Source: Baffinella frigidus (Eukaryota > Cryptophyceae > Cryptomonadales > Baffinellaceae). Taken from it: a stretch of DNA of 16,062 nucleotides. Numbering within the stretch: position 1 is the first letter of the stretch; every line of letters starts with the position of its first letter. Location: contig MU646540.1 of the NCBI GenBank assembly GCA_026770585.1, positions 183,461 through 199,522 on the forward strand, given 5' to 3'. The notes beneath the pieces are model-generated. The model made no database searches, was not told the origin of the DNA, and worked only from the letters and a program-made list of their open reading frames with translations. This document shows, piece after piece, positions 7,938 to 12,515 of this stretch. The position numbers were made by a program, and so were the translations under genes.

Positions 7938-8079
7938 ATGTATATATTATATGTATATATTATATGTACATATTATATATGCTGTACCGAATACAGTGGA
8001 CTTAACCGCAGCTCCTCTCTCTGGACAGAACCCGGCCTCGTCGGAGCAGACCGCCAAGGAGCTCCTCAAGGTCATGTAA
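2050..8079 (+). CDS. DJ-1/PfpI superfamily protein, Hsp31-like class (nine exons)
   Basis: Joining exons 2050-2154, 2578-2706, 3646-3750, 5133-5182, 5411-5450, 6182-6265, 6687-6739, 7523-7580 and 8029-8079 gives a continuous 224-codon frame ending in TAA. All introns are GT-AG. Most acceptors are AG|G, and phases agree at every joint. The product matches the class I glutamine amidotransferase-like DJ-1/PfpI family of about 220-230 residues. Visible signatures are a Rossmann-like first strand MKVLMVCTS, GMWLEE (Glu25/26), DAGHSVTVASPKGG, DAVFFPGGHGP (98-105), the nucleophile elbow VCHG (Cys133-His134), TAFTNAEE (Glu163/164) and GQNPASS (207-213). By memory of yeast Hsp31, Cys133-His134-Glu164 would be the triad. 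Relatives convert methylglyoxal to lactate without glutathione (glyoxalase III) or act as redox-sensing chaperones, usually in cytosol. No signal peptide or membrane segment is seen. Introns carry many truncated copies of the adjoining exon ends. The functional copy was chosen as the one that keeps the domain continuous. Confidence 0.88.
2155..2577 (+). other. DJ-1 intron 1
   Basis: GT-AG intron of 423 bases. It contains a pyrimidine-rich CCTGCCTT tract at about 2325-2362 and a short direct repeat of AGCCAGGCTAGT at about 2402-2426. Unlike later introns it shows no clear exon copy. Confidence 0.7.
2578..2706 (+). CDS. DJ-1 exon 2 (residues 36-78)
   Basis: Follows acceptor GAGCAG and ends ESKQ with donor GTACGA, phase 0 at both ends. 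It encodes DAGHSVTVASPKGG, a well-conserved strand-loop segment of the family, then a charged helix that includes SEDEESK. Confidence 0.85.
2801..2900 (+). repeat. Telomere-like and ACCAAAC repeats in intron 2
   Basis: CCCTAA-type units (CCCTGAACCCGAAACCCTAACCCC) pass into a run of CACCAAA units and a duplicated CACACCCGAAAG. The CACACCCGAAAG pair continues to about 2928, just before the first exon 3 copy. Confidence 0.75.
2937..3004 (+). repeat. Truncated copy A of DJ-1 exon 3 with acceptor
   Basis: After AATCAG the sequence reads VMATTTLLDTVNAD, nearly the start of exon 3. It then has a deletion relative to exon 3 and shares the altered tail GTTCTCGCCCCGAG with copy D. It lacks the LWDLVEDP end, so it is treated as a decayed copy. 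Confidence 0.8.
3111..3154 (+). repeat. Truncated copy B of exon 3 5' end with acceptor
   Basis: CCTCAG followed by a VMATTTRLDTV-type reading, with drift after about 33 bases. Shorter echoes of the same junction (AG|GTTATG) lie at 3078, 3170 and 3610. Confidence 0.75.
3200..3223 (+). repeat. Short copy C of exon 3 5' end
   Basis: GAAAG is followed by GTTATGGCGGCGACGACCCG, the first ~24 bases of exon 3 with few changes. It then breaks into CCCTGAACGCTAACCC telomere-like sequence. Confidence 0.7.
3266..3428. mobile_element. Palindromic MITE-like element in DJ-1 intron 2
   Basis: The ends form imperfect inverted repeats: GGAAACTCCCGGAAAGTTGG near 3266 pairs with the complement of TTCATTTTCAGGAGTTTT near 3411-3428, each followed inward by GGTAGTTTC and CCTACGG. 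The interior holds CCTACGGTAGG and TCCTAGGACCT motifs, shared with the elements at 8347 and 14564. No ORF is inside, as for a non-autonomous element. It sits between exon 3 copies C and D. Confidence 0.75.
3438..3515 (+). pseudogene. Copy D of exon 3: shortened, possibly usable alternative exon
   Basis: After CCAAG the reading VMATTTRLDTGNAAEYHAVF matches exon 3, with about five mismatches in 60 bases. It then gives SPRDGP and a strong donor GTAAGA. Its length is 78 bases (26 codons), so it keeps phase 0 and could replace exon 3. It would lose the conserved GGHGPLWDLVED segment, so the product would probably misfold. It may be only a decayed duplicate. Confidence 0.6.
3646..3750 (+). CDS. DJ-1 exon 3 (residues 79-113)
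   Basis: Acceptor CCTCAG, donor GTACAT, phase 0 at both ends. It encodes VMATTTRLDTVNAAEYDAVF followed by FPGGHGPLWDLVEDP. This is the only copy with the full family segment, so it is taken as the functional exon. Confidence 0.85.
3770..3815 (+). repeat. Intron 3 repeat unit CAAAGTTGAC...AACTTAGGAATAG, first of three
   Basis: A ~45-base block directly downstream of the exon 3 donor reads CCAAAGTTGACCGCAAACCC and then AGCATGTCAACTTAGGAATAG. It recurs at about 4410-4460 and 4616-4670, each time downstream of another exon 3 3'-end copy. The duplicated unit therefore spans the exon end, the donor and the start of the intron. Confidence 0.8.
3933..4058 (+). repeat. GGTGGAGG purine-rich minisatellite
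   Basis: After GTTGAGGGTTGG-type sequence, the block from about 3980 is a run of GGTGGAGGGTGGAGGA units on the plus strand. It is G-rich and contains repeated GG and GGG tracts, so a G-quadruplex is possible in DNA or pre-mRNA. It leads straight into exon 3 copy F. Confidence 0.8.
4061..4121 (+). repeat. Copy F of DJ-1 exon 3 3' end with donor
   Basis: The 3' 61 bases of exon 3 (GTACGACGCGGTGTT to GAGGACCCG) recur with few changes, followed by donor GTACAG. The GG of FFPGGHGP is changed to GR. It lacks the exon's 5' half and an obvious acceptor. Confidence 0.85.
4199..4355 (+). repeat. Tandem repeat, 35-base unit, about 4.5 copies
   Basis: Units begin CCCGCTTCGGGATAGATCTG at 4199, 4234, 4269, 4304 and 4339, exactly 35 bases apart. 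The last is cut short and diverged. The central copies are nearly identical, suggesting recent expansion. Related GGGATAGGCCCGCCTCGGGA strings occur singly elsewhere in the window. Confidence 0.92.
4364..4394 (+). repeat. Copy G of exon 3 3' end with donor
   Basis: CGGGCCCCTCCGGGACCTCG to GAGGACCCG is followed by GTTCCT and a second CAAAGTTGACGG block. It is a shorter piece of the same exon end. Confidence 0.8.
4468..4480 (+). repeat. Copy H: minimal exon 3 end with donor
   Basis: CGTCGAGGACCCG followed by GTACAC. Only 13 exon bases remain, but the junction is exact. Confidence 0.7.
4579..4601 (+). repeat. Copy I of exon 3 3' end with donor
   Basis: GCGGGCCCCTCGTCAAGGAC then CCG, followed by GTTTCT and the third CAAAGTTGACGG block (4616-4670). 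Confidence 0.75.
4749..4777 (+). repeat. Copy K of exon 3 3' end with donor
   Basis: TGCCCCTCTGGGACCTCGTC then GGCGACCCG, followed by GTGCGG. It is the last recognisable junction copy before exon 4. Confidence 0.75.
4970..5070 (+). repeat. G-rich telomere-like block upstream of exon 4
   Basis: Units such as GATTAGGGTTTAGGG and GGTATAGGTAGGGTTTGGGG lie in the G-rich orientation, opposite to the CCCTAAA blocks downstream of exon 4. The two could pair across exon 4. Confidence 0.8.
5133..5182 (+). CDS. DJ-1 exon 4 (residues 114-129 plus two bases of codon 130)
   Basis: After acceptor TGCACAG it reads VSISLIEAFWAAGKPV, the family's helix before the nucleophile strand. It ends two bases into the Ala codon at donor GTAAAC. 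The phase fits only the VCHG reading of the next exon. Confidence 0.82.
5186..5405 (+). repeat. CCCTAAA/CCCCAAA telomere-like block filling intron 4
   Basis: Nearly the whole 228-base intron consists of CCCTAAA, CCCGAAA, CCCTATA and CCCCAAA units, including a run of about five AAACCCC repeats at 5334-5365. It is an interstitial plant-type telomeric repeat located exactly within the intron. Confidence 0.9.
5411..5450 (+). CDS. DJ-1 exon 5 with catalytic Cys (residues 131-143)
   Basis: A 40-base exon, acceptor ACCAG, donor GTGACC. It completes Ala130 and encodes SVCHGVACLKNAK. Cys133 (codon 5418-5420) followed by His134 is the nucleophile elbow. Confidence 0.85.
5456..5531 (+). repeat. CCCTAAA/CCCGAAA repeats in intron 5
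   Basis: Telomere-like units continue directly from the exon 5 donor up to the first exon 5 end-copy. Similar blocks at 5555-5614, 5636-5697 and 5718-5750 separate the next copies. Confidence 0.85.
5532..5546 (+). repeat. Copy 1 of exon 5 3' end with donor
   Basis: CTCAAGAACGCCAAG followed by GTGGTC repeats the last five codons (LKNAK) of exon 5 and its donor, within telomere-like sequence. Confidence 0.88.
5615..5629 (+). repeat. Copy 2 of exon 5 3' end with donor
   Basis: CTCAAGAACGCCAAG followed by GTGACCT, identical to the true junction. Confidence 0.88.
5698..5712 (+). repeat. Copy 3 of exon 5 3' end with donor
   Basis: CTCAAGAACGCCGAG followed by GTGACCT; one base differs from exon 5. 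Confidence 0.88.
6013..6080 (+). pseudogene. Duplicate of DJ-1 exon 6 lacking its end and donor
   Basis: After acceptor TATAG it reads SPDGEALTKGKR then ITAFTNAEEAA in the correct phase, almost identical to exon 6. It breaks off into CTAACCAAAAC before VGLTA and the GT donor. The preceding intron (GGAATATTGCAAAATCGCGAAAG at about 5914) is also duplicated (GAAATATTGCAAAATGGTCTC at about 6099), so the unit of about 170-180 bases is intron end plus exon. Confidence 0.85.
6182..6265 (+). CDS. DJ-1 exon 6 (residues 144-171)
   Basis: Acceptor CATAG, donor GTGCCT, phase 0. It encodes GPDGEALTKGKR then MTAFTNAEEAAVGLTA. Glu164 aligns with the triad Glu of yeast Hsp31 (remembered alignment). It is chosen over the upstream duplicate because only this copy has the VGLTA end and a donor that joins to VVPFL. 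Confidence 0.85.
6299..6356 (+). repeat. (GA)n microsatellite in intron 6
   Basis: GAGAGA run with a few interruptions (AGAAGAG), starting about 33 bases after the donor. Confidence 0.95.
6687..6739 (+). CDS. DJ-1 exon 7 (residues 172-188 plus two bases)
   Basis: Acceptor TCGCAG, donor GTCCCG. It encodes VVPFLIEDTFKALGADF and ends two bases into a Ser codon. VVPFLxED is a strong family signature. Confidence 0.85.
6752..6893 (+). repeat. Two-copy ~72-base tandem repeat in intron 7
   Basis: CCCGGCGGCTATCAATAAC to CAGACGGTGCCTGG recurs as CCCGGCGGCTAGGAATGAG to CAGACGGTCTGG with moderate divergence. Confidence 0.75.
6904..6973. repeat. Palindrome array: three GGACACGTGTCC in a larger hairpin
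   Basis: GGACACGTGTCC, a perfect 12-base palindrome with a CACGTG core, occurs at 6906-6917, 6934-6945 and 6961-6972. The arms 6904-6930 and 6948-6973 are also inverted copies of each other (TTGTGACGTGTCC against GGACACGTCACAA). The CACGTG core is the classic E-box/G-box, but no function is shown. Confidence 0.9.
7208..7520 (+). repeat. Recurrent CCCCGAATACAGTCGA motif in introns 7 and 8
   Basis: A ~25-base motif (TACCCCGAATACAGTCGA plus NNTAACC) occurs at about 7210, 7241, 7424 and 7478 in intron 7 and again at about 7749 and 7983 in intron 8. It precedes each copy of an acceptor, so it seems part of the duplicated intron-3'-end unit. Confidence 0.8.
7285..7303 (+). repeat. Truncated copy of exon 8 5' end with acceptor
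   Basis: GAACACAG is followed by GTGCGGGGCCGACTGGGCG, matching the first 19 bases of exon 8 except the first base, then diverges to TGTAGG. A still shorter echo, CCTCCTCCCGCAG|CTGCG, lies at 7408-7421. Confidence 0.82.
7523..7580 (+). CDS. DJ-1 exon 8 (residues 189-208)
   Basis: Acceptor AACGCAG, donor GTCTCT. It completes Ser189 and encodes CGADWAPHVVVHGKLVTGQ, matching the family's GADW...V.DG.L.TGQNP block. Phase 0 at its end. Confidence 0.85.
7581..7745 (+). repeat. Composite microsatellite (CT)n-(CA)n-(CGCT)n-(CCCGCG)n
   Basis: Intron 8 begins with a CT run (its donor GTCTCT is part of it), then CACACACA, CGCTCGCT, CGCCCGCGCCCG and CTATCTAT runs. Confidence 0.95.
7837..7863 (+). repeat. 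Truncated copy of exon 9 with acceptor
   Basis: After CTCTCGACAG the first 27 bases of exon 9 (AACCCGGCCTCGTCGGAGCA and on, reading NPASSEQTA) recur exactly, then break into CTTGCCCTCTCC and a CT microsatellite. It lacks KELLKVM and the stop. Confidence 0.88.
7884..7980 (+). repeat. (CT)n followed by (TA)n microsatellite
   Basis: A CT run to about 7918 passes into TATATA and then TATTATATGTA-type repeats to about 7980, just upstream of exon 9. Confidence 0.95.
8029..8079 (+). CDS. DJ-1 exon 9, C-terminal exon with TAA (residues 209-224)
   Basis: Acceptor CTGGACAG. It encodes NPASSEQTAKELLKVM and stop TAA at 8077-8079. GQNPASS, formed across the exon 8-9 joint, is diagnostic of the family. 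Confidence 0.87.
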   Translation, partial: NPASSEQTAKELLKVM

Positions 8080-8142
8080 GCGTAGCGAGAACACCACTCA
8101 ACGCAAGGCTCAAGGGCCACATTTAGGACCTGTATCGAGAGT

Positions 8143-8148
8143 AATAAA
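8143..8148 (+). terminator. Possible polyadenylation signal AATAAA
   Basis: AATAAA lies 64 bases after the DJ-1 stop, followed by AAG repeats. It is suitably placed, but many protists do not use this signal, so it is only a candidate. Confidence 0.3.
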
Positions 8149-8346
8149 GAAGAAGAAGTGAGAAAGGCAGATTTCTGCTGTTCGAGGATTCAGGAGGATT
8201 CGCGACCGCGCTCCAGCTAGGAGTCGAGATGCAGGCCCACCTCGGGAATGGCACGGGACAGGCCCGCCTCAAGGCTCGAGGGCCTACAGTAGCGAGAAAC
8301 GCAGATTTCTGTTGTTCAAGGATTCGTGCGGATTCGTGAGGAGAGA

Positions 8347-8510
8347 ATAGGGTAACGTCCTTAAAACCGGGTAGTGAAGCCTACGGTATTGCCTACGGTA
8401 GGACGTAGGGCTCCTAGGACCTAATTTTCGTAGGACCCCCCCCTGGCCCCTGCGGCCTACCGTAGGCGACACCGTAGGCTTAACTACCCGGTTTTCAGGA
8501 CGTTAGCCTA
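8347..8510. mobile_element. Palindromic MITE-like element (CCTACGGTAGG family)
   Basis: TAACGTCCTTAAAACCGGG at the left pairs with the complement of CCCGGTTTTCAGGACGTTA at the right, followed inward by TAGT-AAGCCTACGGT. The interior has CCTAGGACCT and CTACCGTAGG, as in the 3266-3428 element. No coding capacity. Confidence 0.82.
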
Positions 8511-8554
8511 TGAGAGTGAGGAGGATTCGTGACCGCACTCCATCCAGGAGTCGA

Positions 8555-8575
8555 CCTCAAGGTCATGTGAGCGTA
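8555..8575 (+). repeat. Copy of DJ-1 stop-codon region, TGA in place of TAA
   Basis: CCTCAAGGTCATGTGAGCGT matches 8065-8084 but for one base, which turns TAA into TGA. A palindromic element starts at its end. A second copy is at 8820-8845 (CAAGGTCATGTGAGAGTAGC then GAGAA). Confidence 0.8.
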
Positions 8576-8695
8576 CAGGGGTACCTCGCTCATAAGAAAC
8601 CGCACCCCCCGTAGGACCACCATAGGGCCCTAGGCATAGGCCTACTGTAGGGTCCTAGGGGGGGGCGGTTTCTTATGATCGAGGTACCCCTGTAC
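8573..8695. mobile_element. MITE family 1, copy a
   Basis: Near-perfect hairpin: GTACAGGGGTACCTCGCTCA with TAAGAAACCGC, against its inverted copy ending CCCCTGTAC. The interior contains CCTACTGTAGGGTCCTAGG. Other copies are at 9851, 11770 and 15523. It is inserted in the copy of the DJ-1 stop region. Confidence 0.88.
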
Positions 8696-8819
8696 ACGTA
8701 AGGAGAGACGCAGATTCCCGTTGAAGGATTCGTGCGGATTCGTGAGGGTTCAGGAGGGTTCAGGAGGATTCGGGAGGATTCGGGAGGATTCAGGACCGCG
8801 CTCCATGCAGGAGTCGACC

Positions 8820-8845
8820 GCAAGGTCATGTGAGAGTAGCGAGAA
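8820..8845 (+). repeat. Second copy of DJ-1 stop-codon region (TGA)
   Basis: CAAGGTCATGTGAGAGTAGC then GAGAA matches the 3' end of the gene and its first UTR bases (GTAGCGAGAA at about 8082). It is followed by another GCAGATGTCTGCTGTTC block. Confidence 0.8.
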
Positions 8846-8939
8846 AGGCAGATGTCTGCTGTTCAAGGATTCGTGCGGATTCAGGAGCATTCAGGAGCGT
8901 TCGTGACCGCGCTCCCGTTAGTTCCGTTAATTCCGATTC

Positions 8940-9051
8940 TTTAGGTCCTTGAGGTTTTAATTTCGCCCAACATAGCCCAACGACACGCCGTTCCGTAGAA
9001 GGGATCTGCAGAGAAAGCATTTTTGCTTTCGGATCGCGTTTAGCTCTCCAG
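8940..9051 (+). repeat. Dispersed ~100-base repeat family R, copy 1
   Basis: It runs from TTTAGGTCCTTGAGG through CCCAACATAGCCCAACGACA and GTAGAAGGGATCTGCAGAG to GCTTTCGGATCGCG. Other copies: 10191-10290, 11983-12079, 12152-12216 (truncated) and 12217-12328. Copy 1 is closest to the last one. Confidence 0.85.
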
Positions 9052-9442
9052 ATTCAAGAGGATCGTCGATGCCACCGCTCCAGGCAGGAGTCGAGAGATG
9101 AAAAGGCCCGCCTCGGGAGCCCGCCTCGGGCCGTTAGGTCGGCTGTACTCGGGGTAAGCCCCTTCAAGGGCTGCATGTGCATTCGAGGAGTAAACATGGG
9201 AAACCACGCCAAGGCACGGCTCGGGAGTGGCACGGGATAGGCACGTCTCAGGAATGGCGCGAGATAGGCCCTGCTCAGGAGCGGGGTGCGCTGCAGTACA
9301 AGGGTATCTGGGCTATATAAGAGCACGGGTGCTCCGATGTCGGTCGGTGTAGCTTTAAGTGTTCTTTCACTAGGTCCTGCGCAGACACAGCCTCGGTGTG
9401 GGTGCATACATGGCGGCCGTGTTGGTAGTAACGAAGGTCTCG

Positions 9443-9596
9443 CGCGCGCTTTCTCCCTCCCTCTCTCTCTCCCTCCCTCTCTTCCTCTCTCTCTCTCTCT
9501 CCCTCCCTCTCTCTCCCTCTCTCTCTCCCTCCCTCCCTCTCTCTCCCTCTCTCTCTCTCTCCCTCCCTCCCTCGCCCTCCCTCTCTCTCTCTCTAA
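9443..9596 (+). repeat. (CT)n / CCCT-rich microsatellite
   Basis: About 150 bases of CTCTCT mixed with CCCTCC. Both strands give long spurious open frames of SLSLPPSL or REREREGG type, which are not counted as genes. Confidence 0.95.
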
Positions 9597-9850
9597 AGTC
9601 ATGTTCTTCGGGAGGCCCCGCCGCGGGGTTGGCGTGAGACGCAGCCACGCCAGGATCATCGAAACATCCACGTTTCACATCTTTCCAGGGAAATCCCTTG
9701 AATCCTTAAATCAACCACGTCAGATCTTGTGTAGATAAGGAGCCGGCTTTCCTCGATCAATCTGGCGCGGAGGGGTGCCCCATGTATCTGCGCGAGGTAC
9801 CCCATGTACTGTGCACCATCGTCACAATTCAAGATACGCACTGGGACCTA

Positions 9851-9977
9851 CAGGGGTGCCTTGCTGATAAGGAGGCTCCCCCCCCCCCAGGACCCTACAG
9901 TACATGTAGGCCTACGTGTATCTATCATAGCCCTACGGTGGTCCTGGGGGGGGGGGGGCTCCTTGTGAGCGAGGTGT
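9851..9977. mobile_element. MITE family 1, copy b (diverged)
   Basis: CAGGGGTGCCTTGCTGATAA with GGAGGCTCC pairs with GGGGCTCCTTGTGAGCGAGG at the right. The interior has CCTACAGTACATGTAGG and GTGGTCCTGGG. The termini are more diverged than in the other copies. Confidence 0.78.
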
Positions 9978-10190
9978 GAGGACCGCCTCGGGAAAGGCTG
10001 GGGATAGGCCCGCCACAGGAAAGGCCTGTGATAGGCGTTCCGTGCATGTGACACGCTTATTGTAGTATTCAGAACGCTGTGAGGACCGCTGAGGTCGTTC
10101 GTTAAGTTTACTGAAACACTTGTCGAGTCTTGAGGGACAGGCATAGAGAGAGGAGGTGGCAAGACCTTGCGACGGTCTCCGTGAGAGTCC
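9978..10190. other. Non-coding stretch with short GATAGGC motifs
   Basis: Contains two GGGATAGGCCCGCC-like strings (about 9990-10035) related to the motif in the 35-base tandem repeat. Nothing else is recognised. Confidence 0.5.
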
Positions 10191-10290
10191 TTTAGGTCCT
10201 TTAGGTTCTTCGAGCTCCCAACATAGGCGGACACCGGAACTGGTTCTGCAGAAAAGCCATGCTTCCTTTCGGATCACATTCAGGCCCCCC
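10191..10290 (+). repeat. Repeat family R, copy 2
   Basis: TTTAGGTCCTTTAGGTTCTT then CGAGCTCCCAACATAGGCGG, ACACCGGAACTGGTTCTGCA and ending near CTTTCGGATCACATTCAGG. It is almost identical to copy 3 at 11983. Confidence 0.88.
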
Positions 10291-10400
10291 GGTGCAGAGG
10301 ATCGCGGCAGAAACCGGCTAAAGGGTTTCCTCATCGGGCATGTGACAGCGTATCGATATCGATTTCTGGTCAGTCCGCACACCAGGACCACACAAGTCGG

Positions 10401-10711
10401 CTGAAGGCCCATGGCATCCCATCGTTAAGCTCGCAGGAGCTCCAACCACGGATACCTCAGATGTCAAACCAAACGCATGTAGAGGTTTCCCCCAATGTAC
10501 GGAAGTCAGCGAGCGAGAGAGTGCGAGAGGTGGATGTGTAGGGTTTCCCCCAGGTTGTACAGAATGAAGCTGTGCAAAGCTTGCACGTCCCCACCTTACA
10601 CTGATGCGATGCCCGCCCACGCACCGAACCCAAGTCAGCCTTTATGAGGCTCATGGTATCCCATAGCTGAAGTATGAAAGCTCCAACTACGGATACCCCA
10701 CAAGGTGAGAG
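10401..10711 (+). repeat. Interleaved direct repeats
   Basis: A ~58-base block (CCCATGGCATCCCAT to GCTCCAACCACGGATACC) at 10401 recurs at about 10645. GTAGAGGTTTCCCCCAATGT at about 10479 recurs as GTAGGGTTTCCCCCAGGTTG at about 10538. This suggests an old segmental duplication of about 60-250 bases. Confidence 0.7.
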
Positions 10712-11040
10712 GGATTGTGTGAGGGGGTGAGGTGAAATCAGTCAGACACCAAAGATGAAAGAGATCAGTGTGAGTAAGCGGGGTCTCAATCAGCCAGATA
10801 CCAGCGAACCAAGGAGGGAGGGGGTGACGCGTGCTCCAAGGGTGGGGTGGTTGTCCTTTACACGTGATTCACTTAGTAGGGTCGGGTCCACTTGTCGCCA
10901 AAAGTGGCCAAGGCTCCTGGCTTGCCTCCTGGCCATATGGCCATTTCTCCAAGCCGTGAATGTCCCTCAAGACCCACTTGACCATCTTACGCGGTTCCTT
11001 TAGGTCCTTTATGTCCGTTATGTTTGTTCCGCACTTATTG
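10712..11040. other. No gene seen; short direct repeat
   Basis: AATCAGTCAGACACCAAAG (about 10737) recurs as AATCAGCCAGATACCAGCG (about 10789). Open frames here show no recognisable protein. Confidence 0.4.
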
Positions 11041-11059
11041 TTTATCCAGGCAGGAATCT

Positions 11060-11460
11060 ATGTGGGCTCGAAATTACCAAATTCGCAATTGAAATGTTGT
11101 TAAGTGGTCCTAAAACGTTTTGGCGCTCGAATGGTGTAAACGTTGATGAAACGTCGTTTCGCGGTTTTAATTGAATTGTGTGTATTTTAAAAAATGCGTG
11201 TATTAAGTTTTCAATTTCCCATTCGAATTGTATTGATGGACGGAAACGGAATTGACAACTTAATACACGAATTTTTCAAAATGATTCCCTTGCACCTCCA
11301 AAAGAGTCACGTTCGCAACTCTATTTTATTGCTGAAGCGTGCCGGTTTGCATGTCAATCTGCTCGGATTCGAAGTAACCTAAAGTCACCGAATGACTTTG
11401 AATTGTGCAATTTGTCGAAACATAACTCGTCCCTCAAGAGAAATGCACTTATTAACACTT
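11060..11460. other. AT-rich island with nested inverted repeats
   Basis: Base composition switches sharply from GC-rich to AT-rich. CGTGTATTAAGTTTTCAATT (about 11191) pairs with the complement of AATTGACAACTTAATACACG (about 11251-11270), extending outward imperfectly through AAAAAT/ATTTTT. Outer segments (about 11078 and 11400) show weaker pairing, so a larger decayed palindrome is possible. The ORFs inside are short and unrecognised. Confidence 0.6.
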
Positions 11461-11539
11461 GTTGACTTTATTCGAATGAAAAATGCAAACAGGGGTACTT
11501 TGGATAAGAACCCCCTACCTGGAAGGTCGGTCGGTCGGT

Positions 11540-11615
11540 GTTTTCTTAAATTAGTACCAGAGGGTCGACTAAATCTCGAGATTTAGTCAATCCTTTGGTA
11601 CTAAATTGAGAAAAC
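11540..11615. mobile_element. Compact 76-base palindrome
   Basis: Left arm GTTTTCTTAAATTAGTACCA and CGACTAAATCT pairs with its complement on the right, centred on CTCGAG at about 11577. Mismatches are few and the loop is minimal. It may be a tiny MITE or a hairpin element. It lies at the edge of the AT-rich island. Confidence 0.85.
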
Positions 11616-11769
11616 GCAGTGGTCGAATCCGGTCAGTTTTCTGAAGTTGCGTTTTTTTGTACACGAGGTGCCCCTCAGTTTTAAATACATGGCGCAGAAA
11701 TGAAGCGAGGTCAGGAAAACATTTGGGGATTGCTCCAGCGTCTTCCTTCCCGAGAAACTGCCACTACAC

Positions 11770-11880
11770 GGGTACCTCGCCCATAAGAAAGCGCCGCCCC
11801 CTAGGACCCTACAGTAGGACGATGCCTAGGGCCCTACGGTGGTCCGAGGGAGGGGGCGCTTTCTTATTAGCGAGGTACCC
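11770..11880. mobile_element. MITE family 1, copy c
   Basis: GGGTACCTCGCCCATAAGAA with AGCGCC at the left is the inverted copy of GGGCGCTTTCTTATTAGCGA with GGTACCC at the right. The interior is CTAGGACCCTACAGTAGG and CCTAGGGCCCTACGG. Confidence 0.87.
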
Positions 11881-11982
11881 ATGTTGGGGGATCCACCAAG
11901 GAGCTTCCCGCCACAACCCGGTAACCCGGTGCGCGTATCACTCCCCGATATCTCCCGCAGAGCACCCGCGAGAGGGCCTCCG

Positions 11983-12079
11983 TTAGGTCCTTTAGGTTCT
12001 TCGAGCTCCCAACATAGGCGGACACCGGAACTTGTTCTGTAGAAAGGCCATGCTTCCTTTCGGACACATCAAGCCCCCC
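11983..12079 (+). repeat. Repeat family R, copy 3
   Basis: TTAGGTCCTTTAGGTTCTTC then GAGCTCCCAACATAGGCGGA, through GAAAGGCCATGCTTCC to TTTCGGACACATCAAGCCCC. Confidence 0.87.
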
Positions 12080-12151
12080 TGTACACCTAATCCAGACACA
12101 CTTGCCAGATGCACCTCCTTACGAACGAGGCGGCCTTTAGCTCCTTTAGGT

Positions 12152-12328
12152 CTTAGGTCTTTTAGGTTCTTCGAACTCCCAACATAGGCGGACACCGGAA
12201 CTTTTTCTGTAAAGCCTTTAGGTCCTTTAGGTTTTAATTTCTCTCAACATGGCCCAACGACACGCCCTTCCGTAGAAAGGATCTGCAGAGAAAGAATTTT
12301 TGCTTTCGGATCGCATTTCGCTCTCCAG
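12152..12328 (+). repeat. Repeat family R, copies 4 (truncated) and 5, fused
   Basis: Copy 4 runs from CTTAGGTCTTTTAGG through AACATAGGCGGACACCGG and stops at about 12216. Copy 5 begins at once with TTTAGGTCCTTTAGGTTTTA and runs to GCTTTCGGATCGCATTTCGC. Copy 5 resembles copy 1, while copy 4 resembles copies 2 and 3. Confidence 0.85.
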
Positions 12329-12515
12329 TGCAGAGGCTCGTGAAGAGGGGATAGTGGGTGGTTCGCTTGGGGTGTTTGAGTTAGGCCATTTCAGGCCAAA
12401 AAGTCGAGCAAAAAAATGTAGTTTTTTGGAGCTTCCTCATAACCTGCACCCGAGACGGATTTTGCCTGTCCCAGCAAAAAACAGCGAAAGAAGACGGCAA
12501 ACTTCTGGCGTCGAG

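Larger units (their letters stand above)
8160..9095 (+). repeat. Downstream array with repeated DJ-1 3'-end units
   Basis: Blocks recur in order: GCAGATTTCTGCTGTTC (8167, 8301, 8710, 8848), runs of GGATTCGTG/GGATTCAGGA, then GACCGCGCTCCATGCAGGAG (about 8200, 8531, 8793, 9068), then AAGGTCATGTGAG. The last block copies the final codons and stop of the DJ-1 gene. Units are interrupted by MITE-like palindromes at 8347 and 8573. No ORF of note. Confidence 0.82.

Noticed and set aside
9054-9678. Long frames rich in REREREGG or SLSLPPSL
   Set aside because: They come from the CT/CCCT microsatellite on both strands and show no recognisable protein outside it.
12381-12402. Weak resemblance of GGCCATTTCAGGCCAAAAAG to the dinoflagellate spliced leader
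   Set aside because: Too many mismatches to the remembered leader sequence; it cannot be used to assign the organism.
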